DNA from: Allacma fusca
Taxonomy: Eukaryota; Arthropoda; Collembola; Symphypleona; Sminthuridae
Assembly (NCBI GenBank): GCA_947179485.1
Contig: OX359246.1
Coordinates: forward strand, 14,942,001-15,006,000
Length of the DNA stretch: 64,000 nt
Reading direction: 5' to 3'
In this document: piece after piece, positions 1-10,758 of the stretch
Layout of the letters: every line of letters starts with the position of its first letter
Numbering within the stretch: the stretch's first letter is position 1
Position numbers and translations under genes: made by a program
Notes under the pieces: model-generated
Told to the model about the DNA's origin: nothing
What the model saw: only the letters and a program-made list of their open reading frames with translations
The model's database searches: none

Positions 1-2
1 CA

Positions 3-182
3 GACAGTTTTTCCCACATTTGGGACAATCCCATGTTGGCAACAAATTATGCTTCAGGCATATCAGAGTACTGCATTATTGCAAACGAAGAGAAGCGAGG
101 GCCTGTAATCGAAATAAATAGTACGCAGGAGGGTTTTCGATCCATCAGAGACCGATTGACACAAAAACAGAAAACATCATAG
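3..182 (+). other. open frame at left edge, unassigned
   Basis: A frame is open from the window edge to a TAG at 180-182 (59 codons). The composition looks mildly protein-like, but no family is recognised. After the stop the same frame stays open for about another 30 codons. It could be the end of a decayed transposon or gene lying to the left, or chance. Confidence 0.12.
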
Positions 183-1350
183 CTAATTGGAGGACGAGAT
201 ATGTACGACAATGTTAGTACGAGCCCTAGTGCATTCGATAATACTGAAATGTATCGGACAGTATTAATGGGCTGAGTTGTTGCAAGACGCTGAAAATGAA
301 TGATAGTATAGTAACTACTACAAATAAGATCTAGTGAGCTAAAAGGCTTCAAAATTTTCATGTCCCAGGTTCGCACAGGCTATGAGTAAAATTCACATTA
401 TGATTTTCTTACAACCCTTTCTAATTATTTCAATAACAATTTCATTCCTCACGCCTACTCTTTTTAGCACGTACGCAATCATGTTTTGGATGGGTAAAAA
501 CGTTAAATAAATTGTAACATATCTGTAATTACTAAGTATTTTGCTTCTTGTAACATCGCAATATAATCAAAGTGTGAAAGTGAAAGTATGTGGAGCGATT
601 AACTGAATGTAATTTGAAATATTTTGGGACAGTTCTGTGAAAGCTTCCTTGGAAGTCCAAAGGCAACTATGTAAGTGTAATTATTAACATGGGCAGACAA
701 AATTTCCCCACTTTTATTTTTCAGATTGTACTATCTACACATATCCACACCTGTTATAGAAGTGAATTCATCTCTGAACTTTTCATTTAATCATCCTATA
801 TGGTCTGGAACATATGTACTTGATCAAGTGGATTTCCCAAAATTAAATATTTCGTTTAAATATTGTGCAATTTTAGTTCATGAGATTCCAGGAGATCTAT
901 CCATTCCGTGTATACGAATTACACAAAACAATTCGAAAAATAAAGCTGCCTGGTTCATTTTTGTCTAAAACTTCAACAGCTAATGTTTCCTGTCATTCAC
1001 ACCATATCAACGTACTTGTTACATGTTGCTTTGCCATTTATTCCGAGTCTTATGTAACGAAATATGAATTATTAAATTCTTATACAATTATTTTGTAAAT
1101 GAAAGTAGATGTGATTTGATGGGGGAAGTGAACTGAGATTCATGCATTGCAATTCCGCATTTCAAAAATGAAAACATTCATAGTTATTTTGCATTCAATC
1201 CCAAACATGAATTTGATTTTAAATGAGTGACTTGAAGCTGATTGGAGCAAGAACATTGGGGGGAGGGGTGGGGGTGCAACGTGGGTCTGCTACTGCTAGA
1301 ACTTTCCTCCAATGCTTAACATAAGGGAAGAATTCTGGGCTTATTTTGAC
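183..1350. other. intergenic, no gene recognised
   Basis: AT-rich sequence with short chance open frames only (for example 726-968). No repeats, RNA genes or conserved protein motifs are seen. Confidence 0.4.
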
Positions 1351-1569
1351 CTTGTACTTAGTGCTGTAATATTGTTCGCGTTTTGTTTGTTCTTTTGTTC
1401 AGTTCTTGTTTTTTGAACAAAACAAAACAAACAAAATCCGTTTTCGAAAAAACAAAACTAGAACAAAACAAAAGCGCGATAAGATAAAACAAAACTATAA
1501 CAAACAAACCACGTGGCTACCGTGGGTAGCGACTAATAACTTTTGAGTTTGAAAAGGTGACCAAAAATA

Positions 1570-2535
1570 ACATGAAATCTAATTGACCTTAGTGAGTCAC
1601 AGCTAGCAGCATGACCTCTAATTGACCTTAGTGAGTCACAGCTAGCAGCATGACCTCTAATTGACCTTAGTGAGTCACAACTAACAGCATGACCTCTAAT
1701 AGACCTCTGTGAGTCACAAATAGAAATATGACCTCTAATAGACCTTTGTGAGTCACAACTAGCAGTATGACCTAAAGTTGGCCTATGTGAGTCACAAATA
1801 GTAACATGACCTCAAATTGACCTCAGTGAGTCATAACAAGTTCAATGACTTTGAATTGACCTCAGTGGGCTACAAGAAGTGTCATGTCTTTAATTTAACC
1901 TCAGTGGGTTGCAAGAAGATGACCGCATTTTTGATGGGTCACATTAGTTTTCGTAACCTTAATTTGACCATAGTGGGTTACAAATAGCCCATAACCTTAA
2001 TTTGATCTTGGTGGGTTACAAATAGCCGCATAACCTTAATTTGACCTTGGTGGGTTACAAATAGGTCCATGACCTTAATTTGACCTTCGTGGGTTACAAA
2101 TAGGCCCATGACCTTAATTTGACCTTGGTGGTTTACAAATAGGCCCATGACCTTAATTTGACCTTGGTGGTTTACAAATATGGCCATGACCTTAATTTGA
2201 CCTGGGTGGTTTACAAATATGGCCATGACCTTAATTTGACCTTGGTGGTTTACAAATATGGCCATGACCTTAATTTGACCTTGGTGGTTTACAAATATGG
2301 CCATGACCTTAATTTGACCTTGGTGGTTTACAAATATGGCCATGATATTAATTTGACCTTGGTGGTTTACAAATATGGCCATGATATTAATTTGACCTTG
2401 GTGGTGTACAAATATGGCCATGATATTAATTTGACCTTGGTGGGTTACAAATAGGCCCATGACCTAAATTGGACGTTGGTGGGTGACAAATAGACCTATG
2501 ACCTACATTTGACCTTGGTAGGTTACAAGTAGACC
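1570..2535. repeat. 39-bp minisatellite
   Basis: About 24 head-to-tail copies of a 39-bp unit (core TTTGACCTTGGTGGTTTAC followed by AAATATGGCCATGACCTTAA). Units are most alike in the centre (about 2100-2440) and grade into diverged variants with GTGAGTCACA on the left, as expected if unequal exchange homogenises the middle. Because 39 is a multiple of 3, long repetitive open frames appear on both strands; these are not genes. Confidence 0.95.
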
Positions 2536-3126
2536 TTGCATACACTTTATAATGACTCAAATAACATCATAATGACCATTAGGAGCTATTGAAGTGCTCG
2601 GTTTTATTTATATTTTATCTATCAATGATGCTCTGAACTGCTGGGCCAAAAAACATCTTTGCACTATTTGGAGATGTTTAAGGTCAATCTAAAGTTATTG
2701 AACAGCGCGTATCTTACAATGAGATCAATGGAGTAATTAATTGTTACCTGCTATGACCACAACCTGTACTGATATTCGGTGGTTGGGTACATCGGATATT
2801 ATAAACGAAAGCAATTTCTGTTCGACACAACTACTTATTTGGACAAATATCTCGAACCTCCGCTGCTAAAATTCGATTTTGTATTGTTGTTTAATAAAGT
2901 GCTGAAAGATGAGTCGGATTCGACACAATAAACTTTGATCCCAAATATTCAAAATAGTTTGACTGTGCGTTGACAGGAGGACAACAAATAAAAGACGATT
3001 AAGCCATAAAAAACAATATAGGTTATTAATTCAATCAAAGCATAGGGCGAACCCAAAAGATGCGTATCGGTGGCACTAGGTAAGACCCACCACACTCGTT
3101 TGTTGATATACGATGTCTATATACGA

Positions 3127-3130
<4 letters not shown>

Positions 3131-3177
<47 letters not shown>
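3131..3177. repeat. (TA)n microsatellite
   Basis: Uninterrupted TA dinucleotide run, preceded by a duplicated ATACGATGTCTAT segment. It lies inside the hAT-like element at 1359-3593. Confidence 0.95.
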
Positions 3178-3179
<2 letters not shown>

Positions 3180-3601
3180 ATGACGACATTACAGGCCTTC
3201 AGGATGTATGTATGTAATTACCTTATGCCTTACACCATTAGAAACTATGACCAAAAGGTTTAATGAGTGTATTAAATAAGAGTTGTAAAACAGATCCGTC
3301 TAAAATTAGTAAAAGCCCGTGTTTTTATTTTTAACGTCATTCGTACGCCCCCAAATTTACATCAGTCCACTACTGTATGCTCTAGTACTAACATACAACA
3401 ATCAGTTTCACAAATTTCTAACGTCTTCTACATCCGTAGAACAAAACAACATGAATTGTTTTTTGAACAATCCGTATTGTTCAAAAAACAAAACAAAACA
3501 AAACTCGGTGAACAAAACAAAACTCGAATTGTTCTACTTTTGTTCATTTCCGAAGAGAACAAAACAAAACAAAATGAACAAATTACAGCACTACTTGTAC
3601 T

Positions 3602-5625
3602 GACAACAAGGCTAATTACGTTCTTGCCTAAAATATTAACTATTTCCGAATTAAATGTAAGTCGTACTTGAAACCAGTTGTGAATTTTTTGTCCGTCGAC
3701 AGCTACGGTTATATTATTTACAGAGCAGCACAACATGGTCATTTAAAATAAATTGCAATTAGCAAAAAAAAGTTTATTTTATTCCCCGTGATATATGCAT
3801 GGTTTAGTCCGGAAATTATTTTGAATAACGTGAGGACGTTCAATGTCAACACGTACAATTTCACATGTGTTACAGGTAACAGATAGTACTCAATTACGCT
3901 TTTGTAAAAACCTCGGAAACATTTCCGTGTGCATTTACGTCAGTCAAAGTAACATGAGAGTATTCCGTTTGTGAAATAAATATCTCAAAACTTCAATTAT
4001 TTCCCTTAACACTTGAGTGAAATCCAGAAGATCAAAAGGTTCAGTTGCAGATCTGCATATATATAATTATTAACGTTGTTGTAATAATTCTTAATAATTA
4101 TTTCGTAGTACTGCAATATTGAATACACTTCTTTTGTGAATTGGAACTATTTTCTCATCAGTTCACGGTCAGGGGTTCAGAGTATTAATTTTTACCTATT
4201 CTAAAGCATTTTTACAGAGACTTTGTACATTTCTGAATGTCCTTTATAATTATGTGTATGTACGTTTCTATATATAGCTAACTAAAACCTGGCAGGAGCA
4301 GATTGTGACGCTAAAGTCAATGACCTATAATAATTACCTGATTTATAGTATTGAGCAAAATTTTAATAAAATACTTTTGAGACAATTCTCACAACCTTCT
4401 TGAAAGCAATAATAAATTTACTGAAAAGCGATTTTCTTCCCAATTATTTTTTTCCTGGGGATATTATTTATTCCACTATTTCAAATAAGAAGAAAATTAA
4501 TCTCAAAAATAAATTGTCCTTGGATTTCTTGAATCTGAAGGTCTTTTCGGGTTCTGAAGGGAACTTGATAATACCGGGTGTTTCCCAAAAGGATCTATTT
4601 TGTCCAATTTGGGATTCATTCGTAATCTCTGAGAATTCAGATATAGATTTCAATTCCATATCTTATTGAAATATGTATGTAGATACTTGGAAAATTAAAG
4701 TAGCATCCTAAATTTTTATCCCAACTGTGTTGTCCTCGAACGTCTGTCATCTCCAGGTGTGAAAGAGCAAAGGTAAAATAAATGTAAGTGTACAAACAAG
4801 TCCATGATAGGATGCTGAAATGTAAATTCCGTTATTTTGTTATCCATTATTTTAAATTCCTGAAATTGCTCTCACAATCAGTACAACAGAACTAGTTACA
4901 AATTATCTGTAAAATTGGCTCAGACATTAATTTGCTCCAGGAGACAAATGACACATGAGAAACGTACATAAGTTCGGGATTTAACTATTATTTTTCATAT
5001 TTTATGTCATATGACCGTTTAAAGTGATTTGGAGTAATAACGTTCAAAAAATACAAGGTAAGCATTGCAACTTGAACTTACCTATTAAATGGATCCTATG
5101 CACAATCACACTATTAGTATTTGCGCCTAACTATACAAGCACACAATAAATACGCTATCCTAATTAAATGTCAGTCTAGTAATTGACAATAATTTCTCAG
5201 AAATTATGAATTATTACCAGAAGAATTAGTACAAATTTAGTCGGCGAACCTTTAGAAATTATTTGTTACCCTCGGCAATGGACAATGATTATTTCGAAAT
5301 AATATAATAACTCGTAGCATCTTCGTTCCTGGGTATTTCTCTGGAGAAATAGTACATTAAATCTTGTATTCGTTTATTAACTTTGCTTTTCGGAAGGTAT
5401 GGGCACGTGACTTATGAACGATCAGGTTAAATAATTTTTATCCTTTTAGCAAGATATAATTACATATAAGTAAATATGTAATTTACATGAAAGAGACACT
5501 AGGAAATTTTAATTCCTGGTTTTTATATATCATTGAAAATTATTAAACGTATTTCCTTCAAATGGATCCTCATATCTACACTTTAATCCAAGTTATAACT
5601 TTGCTACTCATATACAGTACAAAAA
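3602..5625. other. intergenic, no gene recognised
   Basis: AT-rich with no supported coding region. The best open frame (4400-4669, +) has no recognisable motif and is mirrored by an antisense frame of similar length, so it is treated as chance. Confidence 0.4.
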
Positions 5626-6493
5626 CAAAGATGGGCAACTGGTTTTCCTCGCGTGAAACCTTACCTCTACAATGTAATCTCGATTTTCCTTCCTAATACC
5701 CTTTCTAAACCGGACTTTTGCTGATTTCCTTTTTCCTAAAAATGGGCATATAATTGACCTTCCTATTTCCTTGTCAGATTATTAAATTGCCTAGTAGGGC
5801 CTAAAATGCCTAGTTCAGTCTGAACTGCCTTTGTTCAGCCTTAGTTGGTTGGGTATGCCTTTGCCGGTTTGGTCAAAATTGTACATTTCTTTACGAATAG
5901 CGTTGAGAAACAATATACATTAACATAAGCGGGTAAATATGATAATTGTCATCATTTAAAATGTATATAGGCCATAGACGAACACTTGATAAGTTCCAAG
6001 TTTGGATTGATTTTCTGGAAGATATATTTTAACGTTAGCAGCATTCAGAATATTGATGTACTAAAAGTAAACCCTGTTCACAGCACACCATGACATCTAC
6101 GGAAACACCGAATCTAGAAGTCTAAATATTAGTGGGGTCCATATGGGTGGAATTTCTTCACAGTTTATTTTTTCATATGTTGTTTATTAAACGTTATACG
6201 GTCCAATACAAATAACTAGCAGAAATCATACAAACCAGTTTCATCTCTTGCAGCTGGTTAGCATCAAATATGTCTTCCCGGTAGTCCTTCCTAGGATCCT
6301 TCCAATTCCCTCACCCTTCCTATGAACTTGCCTATTATTTTACATATTCTCAGCCTTCCTATTCTATTTCCTAGTTTTGACATGAATTCTACAACCTTCC
6401 TAGTTCCTTTCCTAAAACCCTATCCGTTTTGCTTTCCTTCCTTCCTAGTTGCCTTTTTACAAGGCCTAGTTACAGGCGAGGTGCCCATCTTTG
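5626..6493. mobile_element. hAT-like non-autonomous element, CTTCCTA-word family
   Basis: The ends are CAAAGATGGGCAACTGG (left) and, reverse-complemented, CAAAGATGGGCACCTCG (right). The flanks GTACAAAA (5617-5624, one base from the end) and GTACACAA (6494-6501) look like a slightly decayed 8-bp duplication. The interior is rich in CTTCCTA / TTTCCTAGTT words near both ends (5690-5830 and 6270-6470). There is no transposase. The AGATGGGCA end resembles many hAT termini. Confidence 0.65.
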
Positions 6494-6798
6494 GTACACA
6501 ATGGATTTAGAATTCTGCAAAGCACTTGGCTCCTATTACAAATATTACTGTTAATATTTTGCGGGTTCATTTAAGTTGCATAAATTCTGAAAGAGAATTT
6601 TGCAGGAAAATGGAGTCAATTGACAATCAGGTTAATTGCTTATAAATGCATACCGGAAATAAATTATTGATGAATGTAGGGAACGCTTATTTCCCACGCT
6701 TCAATCCGAGGTTTAAAGTTACACGGATATCATTCGTTCAGCTCCGATAGCATATGTAACCTCTATCAATTTGGGCAAATGAAATTTAAAAGTCAAAA

Positions 6799-8769
6799 AT
6801 GTCTGGTTTGTTCCTCAAAATTTCTTTGCTTTTGCTAGCAGTCAATAAATCCATTCAAGTGCGTTTTTTAAATACAGAGGCCACGTTTGAGGCCAAACAG
6901 TTCCTGGAAGATCTAATCATTTCAACGGATATTAAATATTGTGAGAATTTGCAAATCGCATCGACTTCGTTAGAAGAAAATATTGTAAGTCCGGTAGATT
7001 TTTCGCCGATGAGGAGAATGTTGCTCAATGTAAATATAGACGTAAGTAAAAAGAACAGCCATTATGTGAACTGGAATCGATGGCATGTCAATGTCAAAAA
7101 ATTTTCAATCGTGTGTACCATGGTCAGCATGACTTTCAAATATTACACACAAAATATTTTAAACATCCTGAAGCGTCAACTATCTTCGAAACATTTCCCA
7201 GAGTCAAAGCGCGATGAAGATTTTTATGTGTTTGTGAAAATTAGCAGCAAACGCTCCGGAGATTTGGATGAATTGAATCGGATACGACGGCTTAAATTTG
7301 CAAAATCTATATTTGTTTTGGTCGAGCCAGATAACTTTCAAGTGCTCAATGTGTGCATGCTTTGTAAGCCTGAATTGGTGTTTCAGAATGTTAACAAAAA
7401 TGTGGTTTCGGTTGAAAGTGTTTTTCCAAAAACAATCAAGCAGCTTCATGGGCTGGAATTAAGAATTTCGTTGCTTACGGGTGCTCCTTCCCGCATCGGT
7501 TTAAAAAAGACTACAAACGGGAATTTCGACTATGAACGTGGATCTTTGATGTTATTCCTGACAGATCTGGAGAAACGATTTAATTTTACGACCATCCCGT
7601 TTCCCTCTATGGGCGGGGGTGGGTCAGGGAATTTGCAGAAGAATGGAAGCTGGAACGGTATAATGGGGGATATCATCGATGCAAAAGCGGATCTCGGCTA
7701 CGTCGCCGGAGAAACCTGGCTCCGCTATCAATACACGGATATGGCTGGGGCTATGGAATTTATGGTTCTATCATTCGCAAGGGGAAAACAACCTCCAGAA
7801 TATTCCTGGAAGGCTGTGTTGCATCCATTTAGTACAAACGTCTGGGCAGCTTGTAGTGCATCGTTCCTCTTGGGATTTTTAATTATGTTGATCTTAAACG
7901 ATGCCAAAATTTGGTCGGCGAAAAAACGTTCCAAAAAAATTGAACTCCTTGAATTTATTGTATCCGCATTTTTTGAGAAGGCCAGTAACATTCCTGGGAA
8001 TTTACATCTTCGGAATTTCGCTACTTTCTGGAGCCTTATGGGGCTCATCATGGCAACTGTGTACAAAGGGATTGTCGTGAGTCTCTTAGCGTTCCCTTTC
8101 TATCCACATGAGCCAAATTCCTTCGATGAATTAGCCGCATCGTCCCAATATACCTGGGGTCTTCAGTTCTATGGAGGATTGGCGTACGATCTTTTCAAAT
8201 ACTCTTCAAACCCTACGATGCAACATCTGGCCTCTGAAATGGAACTTGTCCCGGATCCTATCAAATGTTACAATCGAGCTTTGAAATCCCGATTCAGTTG
8301 CATTACTTACGGGACCATGGCGGAGTACGCAATTTTGAAGAACTTCTCCGATCGTTTCGGGAACAGTGACTTGTCATTGGCGAGATCTCGGGAATTCTTC
8401 GTCCCAGTGGGGCCGATGCTTTCGAAGCGCTCTTACCTCTTGGAAACGTTTCGTTGGATTATTGGCAAAACAGTGGACTCTGGTTTGTCGGATAAATGGA
8501 TCCAAATGGACTACGAGAATTTACGTCGACAGAAATTTCGTGAGAGTAAAGTTAAGTCTGGGGAAAGTTACTTTATGGAGTTGGCCATCACTCATCATGA
8601 TATCCTCACCCTTAAGAATTTTAAGGGAGCTTTTGCGATTTTATTTGCTGGGAGTTTTTTGAGTGGTTTTATGTTCCTTAGCGAGAATACTTTGAGGATA
8701 TTTCGTGGGCGTTGTTGGTGGTATCTGGTGAACAAGTCGATGCAATTAATCGGTCAAATTAAGCGTTAA
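6799..8769 (+). CDS. divergent ionotropic receptor (IR), intact, single exon
   Basis: Predicted 656-aa ligand-gated ion channel subunit of the arthropod ionotropic receptor family, a chemosensory branch of the ionotropic glutamate receptors acting in the dendrite membrane of sensory neurons. Residues 1-20 form a signal peptide. An N-terminal region specific to this protein follows. The ligand-binding half S1 covers about 215-330, with the family-like WNGIMGDIIDAKADLGY (285-301) and an Arg in ETWLRYQYTD that may align with the glutamate-binding Arg. M1 is about 345-367, the pore loop 380-400, M3 407-434, S2 about 440-600, and M4 609-631. Order and length fit the family. The canonical SYTANLAAF of M3 is replaced by MATVYKGIVVSLLAF, as in divergent IRs. 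The start is the first ATG and gives the signal peptide. No intron interrupts it; an AATAAA lies at 8888-8893. The ligand cannot be told. Confidence 0.88.
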   Translation: MSGLFLKISLLLLAVNKSIQVRFLNTEATFEAKQFLEDLIISTDIKYCENLQIASTSLEENIVSPVDFSPMRRMLLNVNIDVSKKNSHYVNWNRWHVNVKKFSIVCTMVSMTFKYYTQNILNILKRQLSSKHFPESKRDEDFYVFVKISSKRSGDLDELNRIRRLKFAKSIFVLVEPDNFQVLNVCMLCKPELVFQNVNKNVVSVESVFPKTIKQLHGLELRISLLTGAPSRIGLKKTTNGNFDYERGSLMLFLTDLEKRFNFTTIPFPSMGGGGSGNLQKNGSWNGIMGDIIDAKADLGYVAGETWLRYQYTDMAGAMEFMVLSFARGKQPPEYSWKAVLHPFSTNVWAACSASFLLGFLIMLILNDAKIWSAKKRSKKIELLEFIVSAFFEKASNIPGNLHLRNFATFWSLMGLIMATVYKGIVVSLLAFPFYPHEPNSFDELAASSQYTWGLQFYGGLAYDLFKYSSNPTMQHLASEMELVPDPIKCYNRALKSRFSCITYGTMAEYAILKNFSDRFGNSDLSLARSREFFVPVGPMLSKRSYLLETFRWIIGKTVDSGLSDKWIQMDYENLRRQKFRESKVKSGESYFMELAITHHDILTLKNFKGAFAILFAGSFLSGFMFLSENTLRIFRGRCWWYLVNKSMQLIGQIKR

Positions 8770-8893
8770 TCAGGAAAATGAATCGCTCAATGAAACGTTA
8801 AATTTTATCGTTAAAATTATTTTATTTACGTTTTATACATAAACAATGTGTGTCCATATTTTAAATTAGCCTATATATAATAATATTAATAAA

Positions 8894-9408
8894 TTATACT
8901 TATGTATTTGCTCAAATCTAAAAACTTTAAACATAATTTTGGTTATTTAACTCTAATAATTACTATTGTTGGCACATCTATAGTTTATTGTGCCTCCTGA
9001 ACAACAATATAAGTATTTTTATTGACTATGGTGCATTGATACTAAATTTAAATTAAATGGTCAGAAAACGTTTATTGCTATCAAAACTTGGATTTCTCCC
9101 AAGGCCTTGGATATACCAAAAATGATTTGACTATTTGAATTTTAAATTACAAAATGATTTTCCAAATCAGAAATAAATGAAAATAAACTCTTGTAAATTT
9201 TATAAACTACTTTGACATTATACTTAAAATTCAAGGGTTTAAAATCATATTTGCGTTCCCTCAACAGGGAATTCTTACTTCCTGAAATCAATCCTGACCA
9301 GATTAAATTTACAGATCAAATTTCAAAACCATAGTTATAGGCATCTACAGATACACATCAAATCTTGGATATTTAATAAATTCCTTAAATCTTTTATTGA
9401 ATCACTCA
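8894..9408. other. intergenic, no gene recognised
   Basis: AT-rich sequence downstream of the ionotropic receptor. No open frame or repeat of note. Confidence 0.4.
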
Positions 9409-9811
9409 CATATCGACGCTGAAGAGGCAAAATGGACCAAGTGCAACTTCAACTAGAAGTAAAATGGTCTACTTGCCTTTTTCCTTAAAGGCAAAACGGA
9501 ATAGTTGCAAGCTTTCCTGAAAGCAAAATGAACTACATGCAGTTTTCACTAAAAGCAAAATGGTCTACATGCGTGTATACTTTCATAATGGCAATTCTGC
9601 TTTAAAACGAAATTGTATGTAGACCATTTTGCTTTTAGACGAAATTGTAAGCAGACCATTTTGCTTTTAGACGAAATTTTAAGTAGACCATATTGCTTTT
9701 AAAACTTGATGCATCTATTCCATTTTGCATTTTTAGTAAAACTGCATGTAGACCATTTTGATTTTAATCGAAAATGCATGTATTCCATTTTGCCTCTTCA
9801 GCGACGATATG
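9409..9811. mobile_element. palindromic element built of GCAAAATGG words
   Basis: The left end is CATATCGACGCTGAAGAGGC and the right end, reverse-complemented, CATATCGTCGCTGAAGAGGC. The left half holds several spaced copies of GCAAAATGGNCTAC.TGCA; the right half holds the same words inverted (GTAGACCATTTTGCTTTTA). The whole element is therefore a large imperfect palindrome of reiterated arms. A second member with diverged words is at 62929-63786. Both sit in ATAT, consistent with a 4-bp duplication of ATAT or with ATAT as part of the ends. Superfamily not assigned. Confidence 0.75.
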
Positions 9812-10758
9812 ATGTTATACCCCCCTGGACGTATAATATTGTTTTTCCTATTTTACAGATAAATGTATGTATGTATCTTGTAGACAACAATATCTAGAGA
9901 AATAACATTGAACGATCATCCAAAATCTCTAGTCATAAATTGAAAAGATTTACAATCAAAGAGACAGGATAAAATCATTTGAAGTAGAAAATTACCCGAG
10001 TTACCCTATTTTACAAATATCTGATATAGTACCAGTGGATAGTTGAGAGTGTAAAGATATTTCGTGACATATTTTGAAGGAACTGAGTATTATGCAGCAG
10101 TGCTCTCCATAAAGAAAAAGTCCAAGACGCCTCACTCCCATGCATCTCCGGCTAATTGCAAAAGGAAGTCAAGGCTTTAGATTTTCAATACAAGTGTTCA
10201 AGAGATACTCCAAGTATAGGGTTTTTAAAAAAAAAACTGTTGCAGATTGTATACATCACACGGTACAGGTACACTTGCAAGGCTCAAAATTAAAGAATTG
10301 ATAGTATTTATAAAAATACGATAGAAAATGGCTGAGACACTCCTAGCCTAGCTTTTAATTCTTTTATATATAAAAGGAAACATTCGTAGGAGGCCACATG
10401 AGGCCCATCTCTGGGGGCCTCTTTCCATATACGCTAGCATAGGCCTTACGCATAGAGCGAGGACAACGGTTTCACTCTATACAAAATAACTATACGTTCT
10501 TTATATAAAGAACGTATTTACCATAAATGAGACACTAGGACTGAAACCCATTCATAACCGTTGTTTTACAACAGGATCATTTGTCATCTTTATAAAGATA
10601 CATATTCCCTGGCATATACAAAATGTGAGCGCATTTGTTCCAATAATTTACATTCACACATCTGCAAGTGTCTGCAGATGCTTACAATTAGCCGATGATA
10701 CATAGGGCGATTTCCCAGGACAATTCCCCTCATTATATCATCCTCAGACTGACGCCTC
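9812..10758. other. intergenic downstream of copine
   Basis: No gene recognised. It contains a perfect 26-bp palindrome at 10492-10517 (half-site ATACGTTCTTTAT) and a short hairpin at about 10661-10682 (arms CATCTGCA / TGCAGATG). Confidence 0.4.

Larger units (their letters stand above)
1359..3593. mobile_element. hAT-like non-autonomous element, AACAAAAC-word family
   Basis: The element is bounded by a perfect 8-bp target-site duplication CTTGTACT (1351-1358 and 3594-3601). Its inverted ends are TAGTGCTGTAATATTGTTC on the left and, reverse-complemented, TAGTGCTGTAATTTGTTC on the right. Just inside each end (about 1375-1510 and 3430-3590) the sequence is made of AACAAAAC / GTTTTGTT words in both orientations. 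The middle carries a 39-bp minisatellite and an AT microsatellite. No transposase is present. 8-bp duplications and TAGTG-type ends are typical of hAT transposons; the superfamily is inferred from these alone. Confidence 0.82.

Noticed and set aside
1978-2460. Long open frames on both strands with a 13-residue repeat
   Set aside because: They arise from a 39-bp tandem array, whose unit length is a multiple of three; no start context, and both strands are open.
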